DNA of 25,824 nucleotides from Flavobacteriaceae bacterium UBA2540 (GCA_002340765.1 DDMS01000033.1:1-25824); one strand, 5' to 3'. Counted from the first letter of the stretch, positions 1 through 9,371 are shown. The notes: a model not told the origin generated them from the letters alone. Numbers and translations are program-made.

Positions 1-45
1 AACTAAAAATATTTTTTTTATTTTTATACTTAAATAAATAAATGA

Positions 46-234
46 ATGAAATTGATAAAAAATTTGGGATTGTCTAATATTTTAATGTTGGGATTGTGTG
101 TAATAATTATTCTTATTTCTGAATTTCTTTTTTTAACAGGCGAAGAATTACACGGGATTTTTATTGGTCTTTGGGCGCCAACTTTGTTAGGCGTGATGAT
201 TTACCTTAAATTAGTGAAGAATGAACGCAGATGA
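46..234 (+). CDS. small hypothetical membrane protein (62 aa)
   Basis: Unrecognised protein of 62 residues. It has a short basic N-terminus (MKLIKN), then two hydrophobic stretches at about residues 10-30 and 37-56, and a basic tail (KLVKNERR), which suggests two membrane spans with both ends in the cytoplasm. The ATG at 46 is chosen because the ATG at 42 is in a frame that stops after 11 codons. The upstream 45 bases are almost pure A/T and show no clear promoter. Its last 14 bases overlap the start of the next small gene, so the two are probably translated together. It does not resemble the alpha-glucan genes that follow and may be the end of an unrelated operon entering from the left. Confidence 0.6.
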   Translation: MKLIKNLGLSNILMLGLCVIIILISEFLFLTGEELHGIFIGLWAPTLLGVMIYLKLVKNERR

Positions 235-328
235 TTTTGTAATTTACTTTTCTATCTTTGTGGGGCTTTGTGTGATTATTTGGGCCTATTTTATGATAAA
301 AGAATATGACAAAGTTGGAAAAAATTAA
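221..328 (+). CDS. tiny single-span membrane peptide (35 aa)
   Basis: A 35-codon frame runs from ATG at 221 to TAA at 326-328. The product starts MNADDFVIYF, has one hydrophobic span at about residues 6-26 and ends in a charged tail (KEYDKVGKN). Its ATG overlaps the end of the 62-aa gene by 14 bp, an arrangement typical of translational coupling. Its stop codon overlaps the stop codon of the convergent GH97 gene by 3 bp, leaving no room for a terminator between them. I do not recognise a family. The support is the overlap, the acidic/hydrophobic/basic layout and an intact frame. Coding status is likely but not certain at this length. Confidence 0.45.
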   Translation: MNADDFVIYFSIFVGLCVIIWAYFMIKEYDKVGKN

Positions 329-2445
329 TTTTTCTTTTTCATACTAATAGCCAAACCACCACCAGCAGCCATCTTAAATTTTAATTTTGATAACTTATTA
401 ATTTTCAAAGTTTCATATTCAATTTCTAAGGGGTTATCATTCCAATGAGCTGTTTTTCCATCTTTATAGATTTTTGCTTCATAGATTGATTTTTCATCTA
501 AAAAACTAAAATATATTTCAATTTCTCTAGAGTTTTCGTCAGTGACACTTCCTAAAAACCAATTACCTGTTTTTCTCTCTTTTCTTACAATAGTTACATA
601 ATCTCCAACTTCTCCATTTAAAACTTTGGTAGTTTCCCAATCGACACCCACATCTTTTATAAATTGGAGTGGTTTTGGATTTGCTTCATAATGCTCAACC
701 AAATCTGCTGCCATTTGCACAGGACTATAAATAACCACATACAATGCCAATTGATGTGCTATAGTTGTGTTTACTTGATTATCGTTTTTATATTCATCAA
801 ATTTGATATTAAAAATCCCAGGAGTAAAATCAATAGGGCCAGCCAACATTCTTGTAAATGCCACAATTGATATATGCTCAGGAGGATTTCCTCCATCTTG
901 AGACCAAGCATTAAATTCTTGTCCCCGCAAACCTTCGCGAGAAATAATATTTGGATAGGTTCTTCGCAAACCAGTTGCTTTTATTGGTTCATGAGCATTT
1001 ACAGCCACTTCATATTGAGCTGCTTTAATGGCTGCATTGTTGTAATGATTCACCATGTATTGTCCATGGTGATATTCGCCTTTTGGTAAAATTTTTCCTA
1101 CATAACCTGATTTTACTGTATGCATCCCGTATTTTTTCATGAAAGCATAGGCTGTATCTTGCTGTTTTTCATAAGTTTGCGTTGCTGCAGAAGTTTCGTG
1201 ATGCATAATAATTTGTACACCCTTTTCTTTTGCATAGGCTGTAATTTCATCTAAATTATAATCAGGATAAGGTGTCACAAAATCAAACACTCCTTCTCTA
1301 TCTTCGAAACCAATCCAACGTTCCCAACCTGTGTTCCAACCTTCTACCAAAACACCACCAATATTGTTTTTTGCAGAAAAATCAATAAATCGTTTTACAT
1401 TTTGAGCAGTTGCGCCATGTTTTCCATGCGCTTTTCCAGTATCTGTCCATTTTCCATCTACCAATTCCATTCCATAATCCCAAGAAGATTTTCCCAAATG
1501 CATTTCCCACCAAACACCAGTATATTTCATAGGCTCAAACCAAGAAACATCGCCTAATTTATTGGGTTCGTTCAAATTAACAATTAATTTTGACTCAATT
1601 AAATCTGGTGCATTATCTGTAATTTGAATCGTTCTCCAAGGTGTGTGAAAAGGCAAGGATCTTTTTACTTTAAAATCATTATTTCTTGATCCTACCAAAT
1701 TACTTTGAAAACTAAGATTTTTAGTATCAACTTTTAAAGTCATCCCTGAATAATCAATCAACCCTGCTTCATGAAAGCTCAAATGAAGTCCGTTTTCACC
1801 AATCAAAGTTACAGGTGTATTTACCGCATTTTCAGGAATGTACGTTTGAGCTAAATTTGTTTTTGGAATGTATGATTTTGCATCAATTTCTGATAGTTTT
1901 GTAGTACTATATAAATGCTCGTAAATATCCCAATCACCAGGAATCCAAAAGGTTTTATAATCTTTTAATAGATTAAATTGGGTATTTTCTTCTGTGATTA
2001 AAACCTCATTCAAGTTATCTTGAGATGGGAATTCATATCTAAATCCAACACCGTCATCATACACTCTAAAAACAAGATGTAATTTTCTTTTTAAATCTGA
2101 TTTTTCTTGTAACTCAACTTTCAATTCATTGTAATGATTTACAACATCCAATTGCTCTCCCCAAGGCATTTGCCAGTTTTCATTAAATTCAGTGATGGAT
2201 GTTTTTACGATCCGAAAATCATCAACAAACGATTTTGTATTTTTAAAATCAAAACCCAAATAAGAGGTGTCAATTACTTTTTCTGAGGCTTTTAAAATGA
2301 AATAATACGGTTTCCCTACTGATGAAAGATTAAAATAAACCTTGATGTTTTTTGAAGGTGAAAAAACACTTGTTTCAACTTTTTTGTGACATCCAACAGC
2401 TAAAATTGACAGCAAAAAGATGGTTAAATTGAATTTGATTTTCAT
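325..2445 (-). CDS. susB: GH97 alpha-glucosidase, SusB-like lipoprotein
   Basis: Exo-acting glucosidase that releases glucose from the non-reducing end of malto-oligosaccharides. The 706-residue protein begins with a lipoprotein signal ending LAVGC (Cys19). The N-terminal GH97 beta-sandwich occupies about residues 25-290, the (beta/alpha)8 barrel about 300-590 and a C-terminal beta domain the rest. All glutamates of the inverting SusB class are visible: Glu417 (HHETSA), Glu486 (NAHEP), Glu504 (SREG) and Glu510 (GQEFNAW). These match Bacteroides SusB Glu439, 508, 526 and 532 at a constant offset of 22. Glutamates at the first two sites point to inverting alpha-glucosidase rather than the retaining alpha-galactosidase branch. 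The residues after Cys19 (HKKVE) are basic, so export to the outer face is unlikely and the periplasm is inferred. It is the last gene of the minus-strand operon, 3 bp after its neighbour. Confidence 0.93.
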   Translation of the reverse strand: MKIKFNLTIFLLSILAVGCHKKVETSVFSPSKNIKVYFNLSSVGKPYYFILKASEKVIDTSYLGFDFKNTKSFVDDFRIVKTSITEFNENWQMPWGEQLDVVNHYNELKVELQEKSDLKRKLHLVFRVYDDGVGFRYEFPSQDNLNEVLITEENTQFNLLKDYKTFWIPGDWDIYEHLYSTTKLSEIDAKSYIPKTNLAQTYIPENAVNTPVTLIGENGLHLSFHEAGLIDYSGMTLKVDTKNLSFQSNLVGSRNNDFKVKRSLPFHTPWRTIQITDNAPDLIESKLIVNLNEPNKLGDVSWFEPMKYTGVWWEMHLGKSSWDYGMELVDGKWTDTGKAHGKHGATAQNVKRFIDFSAKNNIGGVLVEGWNTGWERWIGFEDREGVFDFVTPYPDYNLDEITAYAKEKGVQIIMHHETSAATQTYEKQQDTAYAFMKKYGMHTVKSGYVGKILPKGEYHHGQYMVNHYNNAAIKAAQYEVAVNAHEPIKATGLRRTYPNIISREGLRGQEFNAWSQDGGNPPEHISIVAFTRMLAGPIDFTPGIFNIKFDEYKNDNQVNTTIAHQLALYVVIYSPVQMAADLVEHYEANPKPLQFIKDVGVDWETTKVLNGEVGDYVTIVRKERKTGNWFLGSVTDENSREIEIYFSFLDEKSIYEAKIYKDGKTAHWNDNPLEIEYETLKINKLSKLKFKMAAGGGLAISMKKKN

Positions 2446-2448
2446 AAT

Positions 2449-4092
2449 TTATTTTTTTTCTAATAAAACAATACTAAATTTAGAAATGAAATCAACTTTT
2501 CCATTTTTCACAACGACTTCTTGATTTGAATAACTGTCTTTTAAAATATCCCCATCTTTAAAAATAGACGAAACATCAATATTTATAGAACTTTCAAACA
2601 TATCAATTCCAATAATTATCCTGTCATTTTTATAAACTCGTGAAAAAATCAACCCATTATCTTCTGAAATAACGTGATGTCTACCAGCGCCAACTGCAGG
2701 ATGATTTGCTCTAAACTTTCCCAATTTTTGCCAATGCATAAGTATTTTTTTTGTGTCATCTGAACTGTTGATTTCATCCCAATTCATCATAGAACGCAAA
2801 GTAGCATCACCAATTGTATCATCAATTGTCAAACTTCTAGCAGATTCATCTCCATAATATACTTGCGAAGTTCCTGGAGTTAACAATAACATAATTGCTG
2901 TTTTGTAAGGATCCTCTCGTTCTTTATCAAAAGGTTGTCCATCATCATGAGAAGTCATGTAATTCAATACGCCATAACCTTTTAATTCAGAATTTAAAAG
3001 AGAATCGTACTTTTGAAAAACTGCTTTGGATGTCATTTGTTTTGCATTCCATTTGATTTCAAAATTGATCAAACTATTGAATGATTCATCAAAATAATTC
3101 ACTTTTTTATCTCCAAAATCAAAGGATTTTCCATGAGAAATGGCATAATTATATACTTCACCTACTAAATAAAAGTCATTATTGTCCAACACTTTTTCAG
3201 GATTGTTTTTCTTGAATTCTGCAAAGCTGAAATCACATTCTTTTTTGAATTCTTGCCACACATATTCTTCTGCATGTTTCACAGTATCAACCCTATAACC
3301 ATCAATTCCGAATTCAGTAATATAATCTGTTAACCATTTCATGATGTAAAAACGGGGCGCTCTAGGATAGCCTGTCCTTTTAAAAAAAGCATCCAATTCA
3401 GCCATTTCTTGTGCCAATCTTCCTTCATTTTCCCACTTTTCAATGAGTTGTGGAGGCAAATCAACTGGATTATTACTATCAGTTCTAATATCTGGTAGAT
3501 TTTCAACAAGTGTACATGAAGTGGTATTTTCATAATTGTTGTACTCACATTTTGGAGAGGTTCTCACCCAATCAGAAGGCCAAACAGGCTCTTTTTCGGT
3601 AACAGGTCCTGTGTGATTGATGACAGCATCCAACAAAATACGAATCCCATTTTTATGAGCAGTTTCAACCAATTCATTCAAATCTTCTTTGGTTCCAAAA
3701 TTGGGGTCAATTGTAGTCCAATCTTTTGTCCAATACCCATGATAAGCATACGTAACTCCTGTTCCTTCATCAGTTGCATCATGAATTTGTTCTACAATTG
3801 GTGTCATCCAAATGGCATTGATACCCAACTTTGTAAAATATCCTTCTTTGATTTTTTGAGTAATTCCCCTCAAATCTCCTCCTTCAAAACCTCTGAATTT
3901 TCCAGGAGTTTTGGTTCTGTCAAAATTCAAATCATTGGAAATGTCTCCATTGTGAAAACGATCTGTCAATAAAAAATATAGGTTTGCAGCTTGCCAAACG
4001 AATTCATTTTCTGATGTGTTTTTTTGCGCTACTTGTTCGTTTTTACAGGCAATTATTGATAAAATTGCAAAAATAAAAAGTAATTTTTTCAT
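2449..4092 (-). CDS. GH13 alpha-amylase lipoprotein, MalS-like (GH13_19 type)
   Basis: Endo-acting or maltohexaose-forming alpha-amylase of clan GH-H, 547 residues. It has a lipoprotein signal ending SIIAC (Cys16). The barrel motifs are in order: DAVINH (155-160), GYRVDTVKH with nucleophile Asp269, VGEVYN with acid/base Glu312, and TSHDD with the third acid Asp383. The block NLPDIRTDS at about 198-206, the YPRAPRFYIMKWL segment and the GYRVDTVKH wording resemble periplasmic E. coli MalS, hence the subfamily guess, made from memory of the family. Two cysteines (182 and 193) flank an insert in domain B and could form a disulfide, fitting a protein outside the cytoplasm. No run of acidic residues follows Cys16 (KNEQVAQ), so a periplasmic place is inferred. 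Gaps to the neighbours are 3 and 4 bp. Confidence 0.9.
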   Translation of the reverse strand: MKKLLFIFAILSIIACKNEQVAQKNTSENEFVWQAANLYFLLTDRFHNGDISNDLNFDRTKTPGKFRGFEGGDLRGITQKIKEGYFTKLGINAIWMTPIVEQIHDATDEGTGVTYAYHGYWTKDWTTIDPNFGTKEDLNELVETAHKNGIRILLDAVINHTGPVTEKEPVWPSDWVRTSPKCEYNNYENTTSCTLVENLPDIRTDSNNPVDLPPQLIEKWENEGRLAQEMAELDAFFKRTGYPRAPRFYIMKWLTDYITEFGIDGYRVDTVKHAEEYVWQEFKKECDFSFAEFKKNNPEKVLDNNDFYLVGEVYNYAISHGKSFDFGDKKVNYFDESFNSLINFEIKWNAKQMTSKAVFQKYDSLLNSELKGYGVLNYMTSHDDGQPFDKEREDPYKTAIMLLLTPGTSQVYYGDESARSLTIDDTIGDATLRSMMNWDEINSSDDTKKILMHWQKLGKFRANHPAVGAGRHHVISEDNGLIFSRVYKNDRIIIGIDMFESSINIDVSSIFKDGDILKDSYSNQEVVVKNGKVDFISKFSIVLLEKK

Positions 4093-4096
4093 GTTT

Positions 4097-5971
4097 CTAT
4101 TGAAGTTTTAGAATAAATGATTCTAATGGGTTTACTAGAATTTTTGCAGTGGCTCCTGTACTAGTTACTTTCAAGTCAAAAGATTTTTTATTGTATAATG
4201 TATCTTTCAACAGAAAAGTACCTTCGTTTATATTCCATTTTTTGATGATTTCCAACGGAATTTTCAACTCAAATTCAAAGGCTTTTTCTGCATCAAAATT
4301 TGCAATAATTATTAACTTTTCATTGTTTGAAAAACGAGTATAAGAGAGCAATTTAGCATTGTAATTCTCTGTATTTTCTCTATTGAAATGATGCAAATCT
4401 TGGTATTCTCCCATTAAAGCATCACTTTTAATCGTAAAATTTAGCAATCGTTTGTAAAAATCCCTTAATGCCAACTCTTCTGTTGTTGATTTTCCTCCAT
4501 CAAATTTCTTGTCATTTACCCAGCGTTGCAAAGTTGGAACTCCAATATAATCAAAAATTGAAGTTCTAGAAGAAGTTCCAAAACCTGAATTTTCAGAACC
4601 ATCTTCACCCAATTCTTGTGCAAAATAAATCATGGTTGGTGATGTTGAAATGGTTGCAGAAACTACCATTGCAGGTTTGCCTTTTTCAAAATTTCCAGCA
4701 AACTCAGGACTTGCGATTCGTTGTTCGTCATGATTTTCTAAAAAATGCAACATGTGGTGTTCAATATCTTTCAAATCTGTTTGAATTGGCGGAATGTGGT
4801 CTGTTAAACCACGGCCTTGAATGACATTTTTAAGCGTATCATACAACTGAACTTTGTCATACAAATAATCCATTTTTCCTTTTTTGATATAGTCTCTGTA
4901 CAAACTTGGATTGTATACTTCTGCCAATAAAAAAGCTTCTGGTTTTTTTATTTTTATGCTTGAATTAAGGTAACTCCAAAACTCAACAGGCAACATTTCT
5001 GCCATGTCAAAACGAAAACCATCTACTCCTTTTTCTAACCAGTATAAAGCAATATCTCTAAACTTTATCCATGAGTTTGGAACCGTTTTGTCTTGCCAAA
5101 ATTCAAAATGTCTTTCATAATTTTCGTTCTCAAAACCTGCTGGCAATTCATTAAAATCCTTTTTCCCTTCAGGAGAAATTCCGTAATTGATTTTTACAGT
5201 TTCGTACCAATCATTTCTATCAGGTTTTGAAAGTCGAGAACCATTTCCTGTCCATTTTGAAGGATTTTCATCAAATTTACGATCAGATAAAGGATGCTTT
5301 TCACCACCCAAAGGCTGAAAATCATCTAAAAAATCTGGCACTTGAAAAGGTTCGTTTGGATTGTAATAGAAGTTGTTATTTACATCATATACTACAGATT
5401 TATGATCATTAGCCCCAAAATCTTTTACTCCTTTTGGGTTTGTTAATCCTCGGTAATTTCTCGCCACATGATTAGGCACAATATCTATAATGACTTTCAA
5501 CCCGTTTTTGTGAGTTCGTTCAATTAACGCTTCAAATTCTTGCAAACGATTGGCAACATTTTCAGCCAAATCAGGATTTACGTTGTAATAATCTTTCACT
5601 GCATAAGGCGAACCTGCTCTTCCTTTTACCACATCAGGATCATCATTTGAAATGCCAAATTGAGTATAATCCGTAATTACATCATGATGTGGAACGCCTG
5701 TATACCAAATATGTGTAACACCCAAATCTTTGATTTCAGTTAAGGCGCTGTCTGTAAAATCATTGAACTTCCCAACACCATTTTCTTCAATAGTTCCCCA
5801 TGGTTTGTTAGTTGTATTTGTGTTGCCAAATAATCTCGTAAACACCTGATAAACAACGATTTTTTTATTTTTTTGATTCGAATTCATTTTCCTATCTGAA
5901 CCTTTTTCTGATGAACAACTCCATAAAACCAATACAATTAATGCGCTAATAATGCTTTTTTGTGTGTTCAT
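4097..5971 (-). CDS. GH13 alpha-amylase family lipoprotein
   Basis: A second GH13 enzyme, 624 residues, probably acting on malto-oligosaccharides in the periplasm. The N-terminus ends LVLWSC (Cys19); Trp at -2 is unusual for a lipobox but the signal otherwise fits a lipoprotein. The catalytic frame is complete: DIVPNH (163-168), GFRFDMAEM with nucleophile Asp322, LAEVYNP with acid/base Glu351, and ENHDEQ with Asp415. The domain B segment at about 185-300 is long and rich in Asn, Asp and Lys. It differs in layout from both the MalS-like and the cyclomaltodextrinase-type GH13 of the same operon, so this is not a simple duplicate. I cannot name the subfamily or tell hydrolysis from transglycosylation. 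The C-terminal about 100 residues form the usual beta domain. It sits 5 bp downstream of the GH31 gene. Confidence 0.88.
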   Translation of the reverse strand: MNTQKSIISALIVLVLWSCSSEKGSDRKMNSNQKNKKIVVYQVFTRLFGNTNTTNKPWGTIEENGVGKFNDFTDSALTEIKDLGVTHIWYTGVPHHDVITDYTQFGISNDDPDVVKGRAGSPYAVKDYYNVNPDLAENVANRLQEFEALIERTHKNGLKVIIDIVPNHVARNYRGLTNPKGVKDFGANDHKSVVYDVNNNFYYNPNEPFQVPDFLDDFQPLGGEKHPLSDRKFDENPSKWTGNGSRLSKPDRNDWYETVKINYGISPEGKKDFNELPAGFENENYERHFEFWQDKTVPNSWIKFRDIALYWLEKGVDGFRFDMAEMLPVEFWSYLNSSIKIKKPEAFLLAEVYNPSLYRDYIKKGKMDYLYDKVQLYDTLKNVIQGRGLTDHIPPIQTDLKDIEHHMLHFLENHDEQRIASPEFAGNFEKGKPAMVVSATISTSPTMIYFAQELGEDGSENSGFGTSSRTSIFDYIGVPTLQRWVNDKKFDGGKSTTEELALRDFYKRLLNFTIKSDALMGEYQDLHHFNRENTENYNAKLLSYTRFSNNEKLIIIANFDAEKAFEFELKIPLEIIKKWNINEGTFLLKDTLYNKKSFDLKVTSTGATAKILVNPLESFILKLQ

Positions 5972-5976
5972 ATTCC

Positions 5977-8355
5977 TTATTCTCTTAATGATACTTTTAT
6001 TTTTAATTCTTTGTTAGAATTCCATTTTAAAGGAATTGATAATATATTATTTTCAGTAGAAAATTGTTTTCTTTTTCCATTGATTTTAATCTTTTTAGGC
6101 TTCCAATCTATATTGTGAATAACCAACGTAATTTCTTTTTCTGATGGATTCCACTGTTTTCCAAATTCGGCTTCAAAATCAATTTCTAGAAAACGTTTTG
6201 AAAGTTCAGCTTCAAATTCTAACAATTCATAATTCCCTTTTTCAAAAGCATTTTGAGTAATTCCGTCATCATTGTAAAATTCTGATTCACTTTCTTGAAT
6301 TGAATCATCATGATAATAATGAATAATCAATTGATTACCCGAATAATTATCTGTAGTTTGGACCAAATTTGTCATGGAAATAAAAGCGCCTGCTTTCACA
6401 TAAGTTGGAATATGTTCTTCAGAAACTGAAACGGTTTTAGTTTGTCCACCAATGATTTTTTCATCTGTAAAAAAATCAAACCAATTCGAATTTTTTGGAA
6501 AATATATTTCTTTTGATTTGACACTATCTTTTAAAATTGGTGTGATTAACAAATCATTCCCCCAATAATAAGAAGTGGATTTTATAAACAATTCATCCGA
6601 ATTTTCCTCAAAGAAAATTGGTCGCATTAAAGGCATTCCTTTTTGGTTATTTTCGAAAGCCAAATGGTAATTGTATGGTAATAATTGGTAACGTAATTCA
6701 ATGGCTTTTTTAGCTAATTTTTTGGCTTTTTCGCCTCTAAAAATAGGTTCACTTGGCACTGTATCGTGGGCATGAGGTCTAAAAATAGGTTGAAAAACTC
6801 CATATTGCAACCAACGTGTGTATAAATTATCATCTAAATTTGCGCCTGCAAATCCACCTAAATCTGAGTGCATATAGCCCAAACCTTGCATGCCCATTTG
6901 TAAGGCAATTTCTGGTTGCGACTGCAAACCGCCCCAAGTTCTACTGACATCTCCAGACCAAGGAATCATTCCAAAACGCTGTGAGCCTGAATACCCTGCT
7001 CGCATTAAAATAAAAGGACGCTCTTTTGGAAACTCTTTTTGATATCCTTCAAAAATCAATTTTGCCCAATCATGTCCATAAATATTATGAATTTCGTCGG
7101 CTTTTGCACTGTGAAATTGTACCCAAGAAGGCAGCACTTCAGGCTCACCTAAATCGCCCCAAAGTCCTTTCACACCCAAGTTTAAAATATCTTTATAAAT
7201 ATTCCAAAACCAAGATTTTCCTTCGTTTTTATAAATATCTACTATACCCGTATTTCCAAAATAAAAGTCATATTTTGCTGGATTTCCAACAGAATCTTTT
7301 GCCAAAACATCTTTTTCAACAGCTTCGTTCCATTTATTGGAAGTTGTCAAAATAAAAGGCTCTGTAATCAATACCGTTTTGACCCCTTTTTCTTTAAAAC
7401 GTGAAATCATGCCTTTCATATCAGGAAAAGAATCTTTGTCTACTGCAAGATTTCCTATAGTTCCCTTAACTGTTTTTCCAAACCAATACAAATCTAAAAT
7501 AATGGCATCTACAGGAATATTTTCTTCTTTGAATTTAGCAATTGTTTCTTCAGTTTCTCTCTGAGAATGATACCCAAATCTGCTCGAAAAATTACCTAAA
7601 ACCCATCTTGGTGGCAAAGGTTGTTTTCCTGTTAATTGTGTGTAATTATCCATCAAATTTTCCCAAGAATCACCTATAATAATTTGATAGGTTTTTCGTC
7701 CTGAAATGGTTTCATAAGTTAAAGAATTTTCTTTTTTACTGTCTAAATCCAGATATCCAATAGCAGGATTGTCAAAATGAATCATATATTTTTTTGATGA
7801 AATTGCAATTGGAATTGTAAAATTCATCAATTCTGAACGGGTTTCATATCCATAATGCGCTTTGTTGTACAATTGCAAACGATTACCACGTCTGTTCATT
7901 CCTAAAGCTCTTGCACCACCACCATATAAAACCTCATCGTTATCAATTTGAAATTGTATTTTTTCATGGATTGAATCTTTAAAATAGCCCAATTTTTCTG
8001 AAATCAACTCTTTTTGATGTGATTTATATGAAATTTTAAAGGGTGATTTCTGAATAATTACTTGAATTTCTTTGGATGAAAAATACAAAAATTCTTTGGA
8101 CTCTTTATAATCGAAAAGAATGTTGGAAGGTTTTAAAACAACAGCATGAGAATTCGAAGAATAGGTTTCATTTGATGGAATAAAACTAGTTTCTAGACTA
8201 TTTTCAGTATAAAATTGAATTCGGTATGAACCATCATTTACCAATATTTTGAGAATATTATGCTCAAAATCAGCTTTTAGAAAAATTCGTTTTTCATTTT
8301 GACCAAATGATAAAAATGGAATAAAGATTATTAAATATAAAAGTATTTTTTTCAT
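5977..8355 (-). CDS. GH31 alpha-glucosidase or alpha-transglucosylase
   Basis: Retaining GH31 enzyme, 792 residues. The N-terminus (MKKILLYLIIFIPFLSFGQ) is a signal peptidase I type signal, cut near residue 18-19, so the protein is exported but not lipidated. An N-terminal beta-sandwich covers about residues 20-245, the barrel begins at PPRWVLGNFSSRFGY and two C-terminal beta domains follow from about 600. The nucleophile is Asp401 in GLWGDLGEPE and the acid/base is Asp469 in PWSGDVSRTW. The motifs DLGEPE, MRAGYSGSQRFG and HSDLGGFAG recall, from memory, the oligosaccharide 4-alpha-glucosyltransferase of Cellvibrio japonicus (Agd31B) more than plain alpha-glucosidases, so transfer of glucose between maltodextrins is a real alternative. 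It follows the esterase gene after a 60-bp gap and leads a block of four tightly packed glycosidase genes. Confidence 0.88.
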   Translation of the reverse strand: MKKILLYLIIFIPFLSFGQNEKRIFLKADFEHNILKILVNDGSYRIQFYTENSLETSFIPSNETYSSNSHAVVLKPSNILFDYKESKEFLYFSSKEIQVIIQKSPFKISYKSHQKELISEKLGYFKDSIHEKIQFQIDNDEVLYGGGARALGMNRRGNRLQLYNKAHYGYETRSELMNFTIPIAISSKKYMIHFDNPAIGYLDLDSKKENSLTYETISGRKTYQIIIGDSWENLMDNYTQLTGKQPLPPRWVLGNFSSRFGYHSQRETEETIAKFKEENIPVDAIILDLYWFGKTVKGTIGNLAVDKDSFPDMKGMISRFKEKGVKTVLITEPFILTTSNKWNEAVEKDVLAKDSVGNPAKYDFYFGNTGIVDIYKNEGKSWFWNIYKDILNLGVKGLWGDLGEPEVLPSWVQFHSAKADEIHNIYGHDWAKLIFEGYQKEFPKERPFILMRAGYSGSQRFGMIPWSGDVSRTWGGLQSQPEIALQMGMQGLGYMHSDLGGFAGANLDDNLYTRWLQYGVFQPIFRPHAHDTVPSEPIFRGEKAKKLAKKAIELRYQLLPYNYHLAFENNQKGMPLMRPIFFEENSDELFIKSTSYYWGNDLLITPILKDSVKSKEIYFPKNSNWFDFFTDEKIIGGQTKTVSVSEEHIPTYVKAGAFISMTNLVQTTDNYSGNQLIIHYYHDDSIQESESEFYNDDGITQNAFEKGNYELLEFEAELSKRFLEIDFEAEFGKQWNPSEKEITLVIHNIDWKPKKIKINGKRKQFSTENNILSIPLKWNSNKELKIKVSLRE

Positions 8356-8415
8356 TTGAAAAAGTTTTTTGAGTTCTCAACTTCTTTCTAACTGACACGA
8401 TTTGATTTATTTTTT

Positions 8416-9369
8416 TTATTTTTTCAGCAAAAATGTCAAAGGAATATGAATTCTATTTTTCCAAGATTTTTCTGAATGATCTGTATTGGGAAAATGAATA
8501 TTTCTGAAATTTTCAATGGAATACCCTTTATTTGTATAAAGTGAATCTACAATAGGTGCATATTTTGGATACTGACGATCCAAGGTTTGATCTCCGTAAT
8601 CAAAATAGATTTTATGATTTTTTGCATCAGGAATATTCGCAGCAACATAACCAAAAATGGCGTCTGGAAAAGGGTTATTTTCTTGAGCCATTGCTCCTAC
8701 CCAATGTGTTGATATACAAGCTACTCCTTGAAAAATCGTTGGATATTCAGAAATGGCGTACATAGACATCAAACCTCCCATTGAAGAACCTGCCACAAAG
8801 GTATTCTCTTTATTTGTATGCACTGAATACGTTGCATCAATATAGGGTTTTAATTCAGTTACTAAAAATTTTAAATAATCATCCCCTTTAAATTCCGTTG
8901 ACATGTTATTTTCTTCCGCCTTTTTTAAAAAATCTTTTTTGGCCTCTTTATCCATAAAATCCATGGCTTTCTCAGGAAATAAATCATGCCAACGAATATC
9001 TGGTATGTTGTGGATACCAACAACAATAAAGTCTTTGGTGATTTTTTGTTCCATTAAATCTGTGGCAGCTTCATCAATTCTCCATTCTTGTTTGTTCCAA
9101 GTGGTGGCTGAATCAAACAACATTTGCCCATCATGCATGTATAAAACTGCATATTTTTGTTTGTCAGAATAGTTTTTTGGCAACCAAACATCTACAGGTC
9201 TTGGAGTGATATTTTCTGATGGAAAACTATCAATTCGAATCAATTTTCCTTCCGCTAATTTGGCACTTTCAAGTGTGTAGGATTGTATATGAGAGAACGA
9301 TTTTTTAGCTGTTAGATCACAAGAAACGATGATAAAAAAAACAATTCCGTAAAAATATAATTTATTCAT
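8416..9369 (-). CDS. alpha/beta-hydrolase lipoprotein, putative esterase (PF00756-type)
   Basis: A 317-residue serine hydrolase of the putative-esterase (esterase D/Fes-like) group. It has a lipoprotein signal ending IVSC (Cys17). The core begins at about residue 58 with PVDVWLPKNY. AVLYMHDGQ at 74-82 gives the oxyanion-hole strand, VAGSSMGG carries the likely nucleophile Ser196 and FPNTDHSEKSW the likely catalytic His298. The acid is probably Asp257 or Asp260 in FDYGDQTLD. An insert rich in Lys and Glu (about 125-165) may cover the active site. The substrate is not visible from sequence. Within an alpha-glucan locus it might remove acyl groups from modified starch or glycogen, or cleave an unrelated ester. 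It lies 2 bp after the cyclomaltodextrinase-type gene, so it is clearly co-transcribed with the glycosidases. Confidence 0.82.
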   Translation of the reverse strand: MNKLYFYGIVFFIIVSCDLTAKKSFSHIQSYTLESAKLAEGKLIRIDSFPSENITPRPVDVWLPKNYSDKQKYAVLYMHDGQMLFDSATTWNKQEWRIDEAATDLMEQKITKDFIVVGIHNIPDIRWHDLFPEKAMDFMDKEAKKDFLKKAEENNMSTEFKGDDYLKFLVTELKPYIDATYSVHTNKENTFVAGSSMGGLMSMYAISEYPTIFQGVACISTHWVGAMAQENNPFPDAIFGYVAANIPDAKNHKIYFDYGDQTLDRQYPKYAPIVDSLYTNKGYSIENFRNIHFPNTDHSEKSWKNRIHIPLTFLLKK

Positions 9370-9371
9370 AA

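Noticed and set aside
3613..3972. Open frame of 119 codons on the plus strand inside the MalS-like GH13 gene
   Set aside because: It is antisense to conserved catalytic-domain sequence, has no recognisable domain and is best explained as a shadow frame.
8356..8415. Regulatory site in the 60-bp gap between the esterase and GH31 genes
   Set aside because: Only a weak TTGAG/CTCAA repeat is present and no promoter match, so nothing is called.
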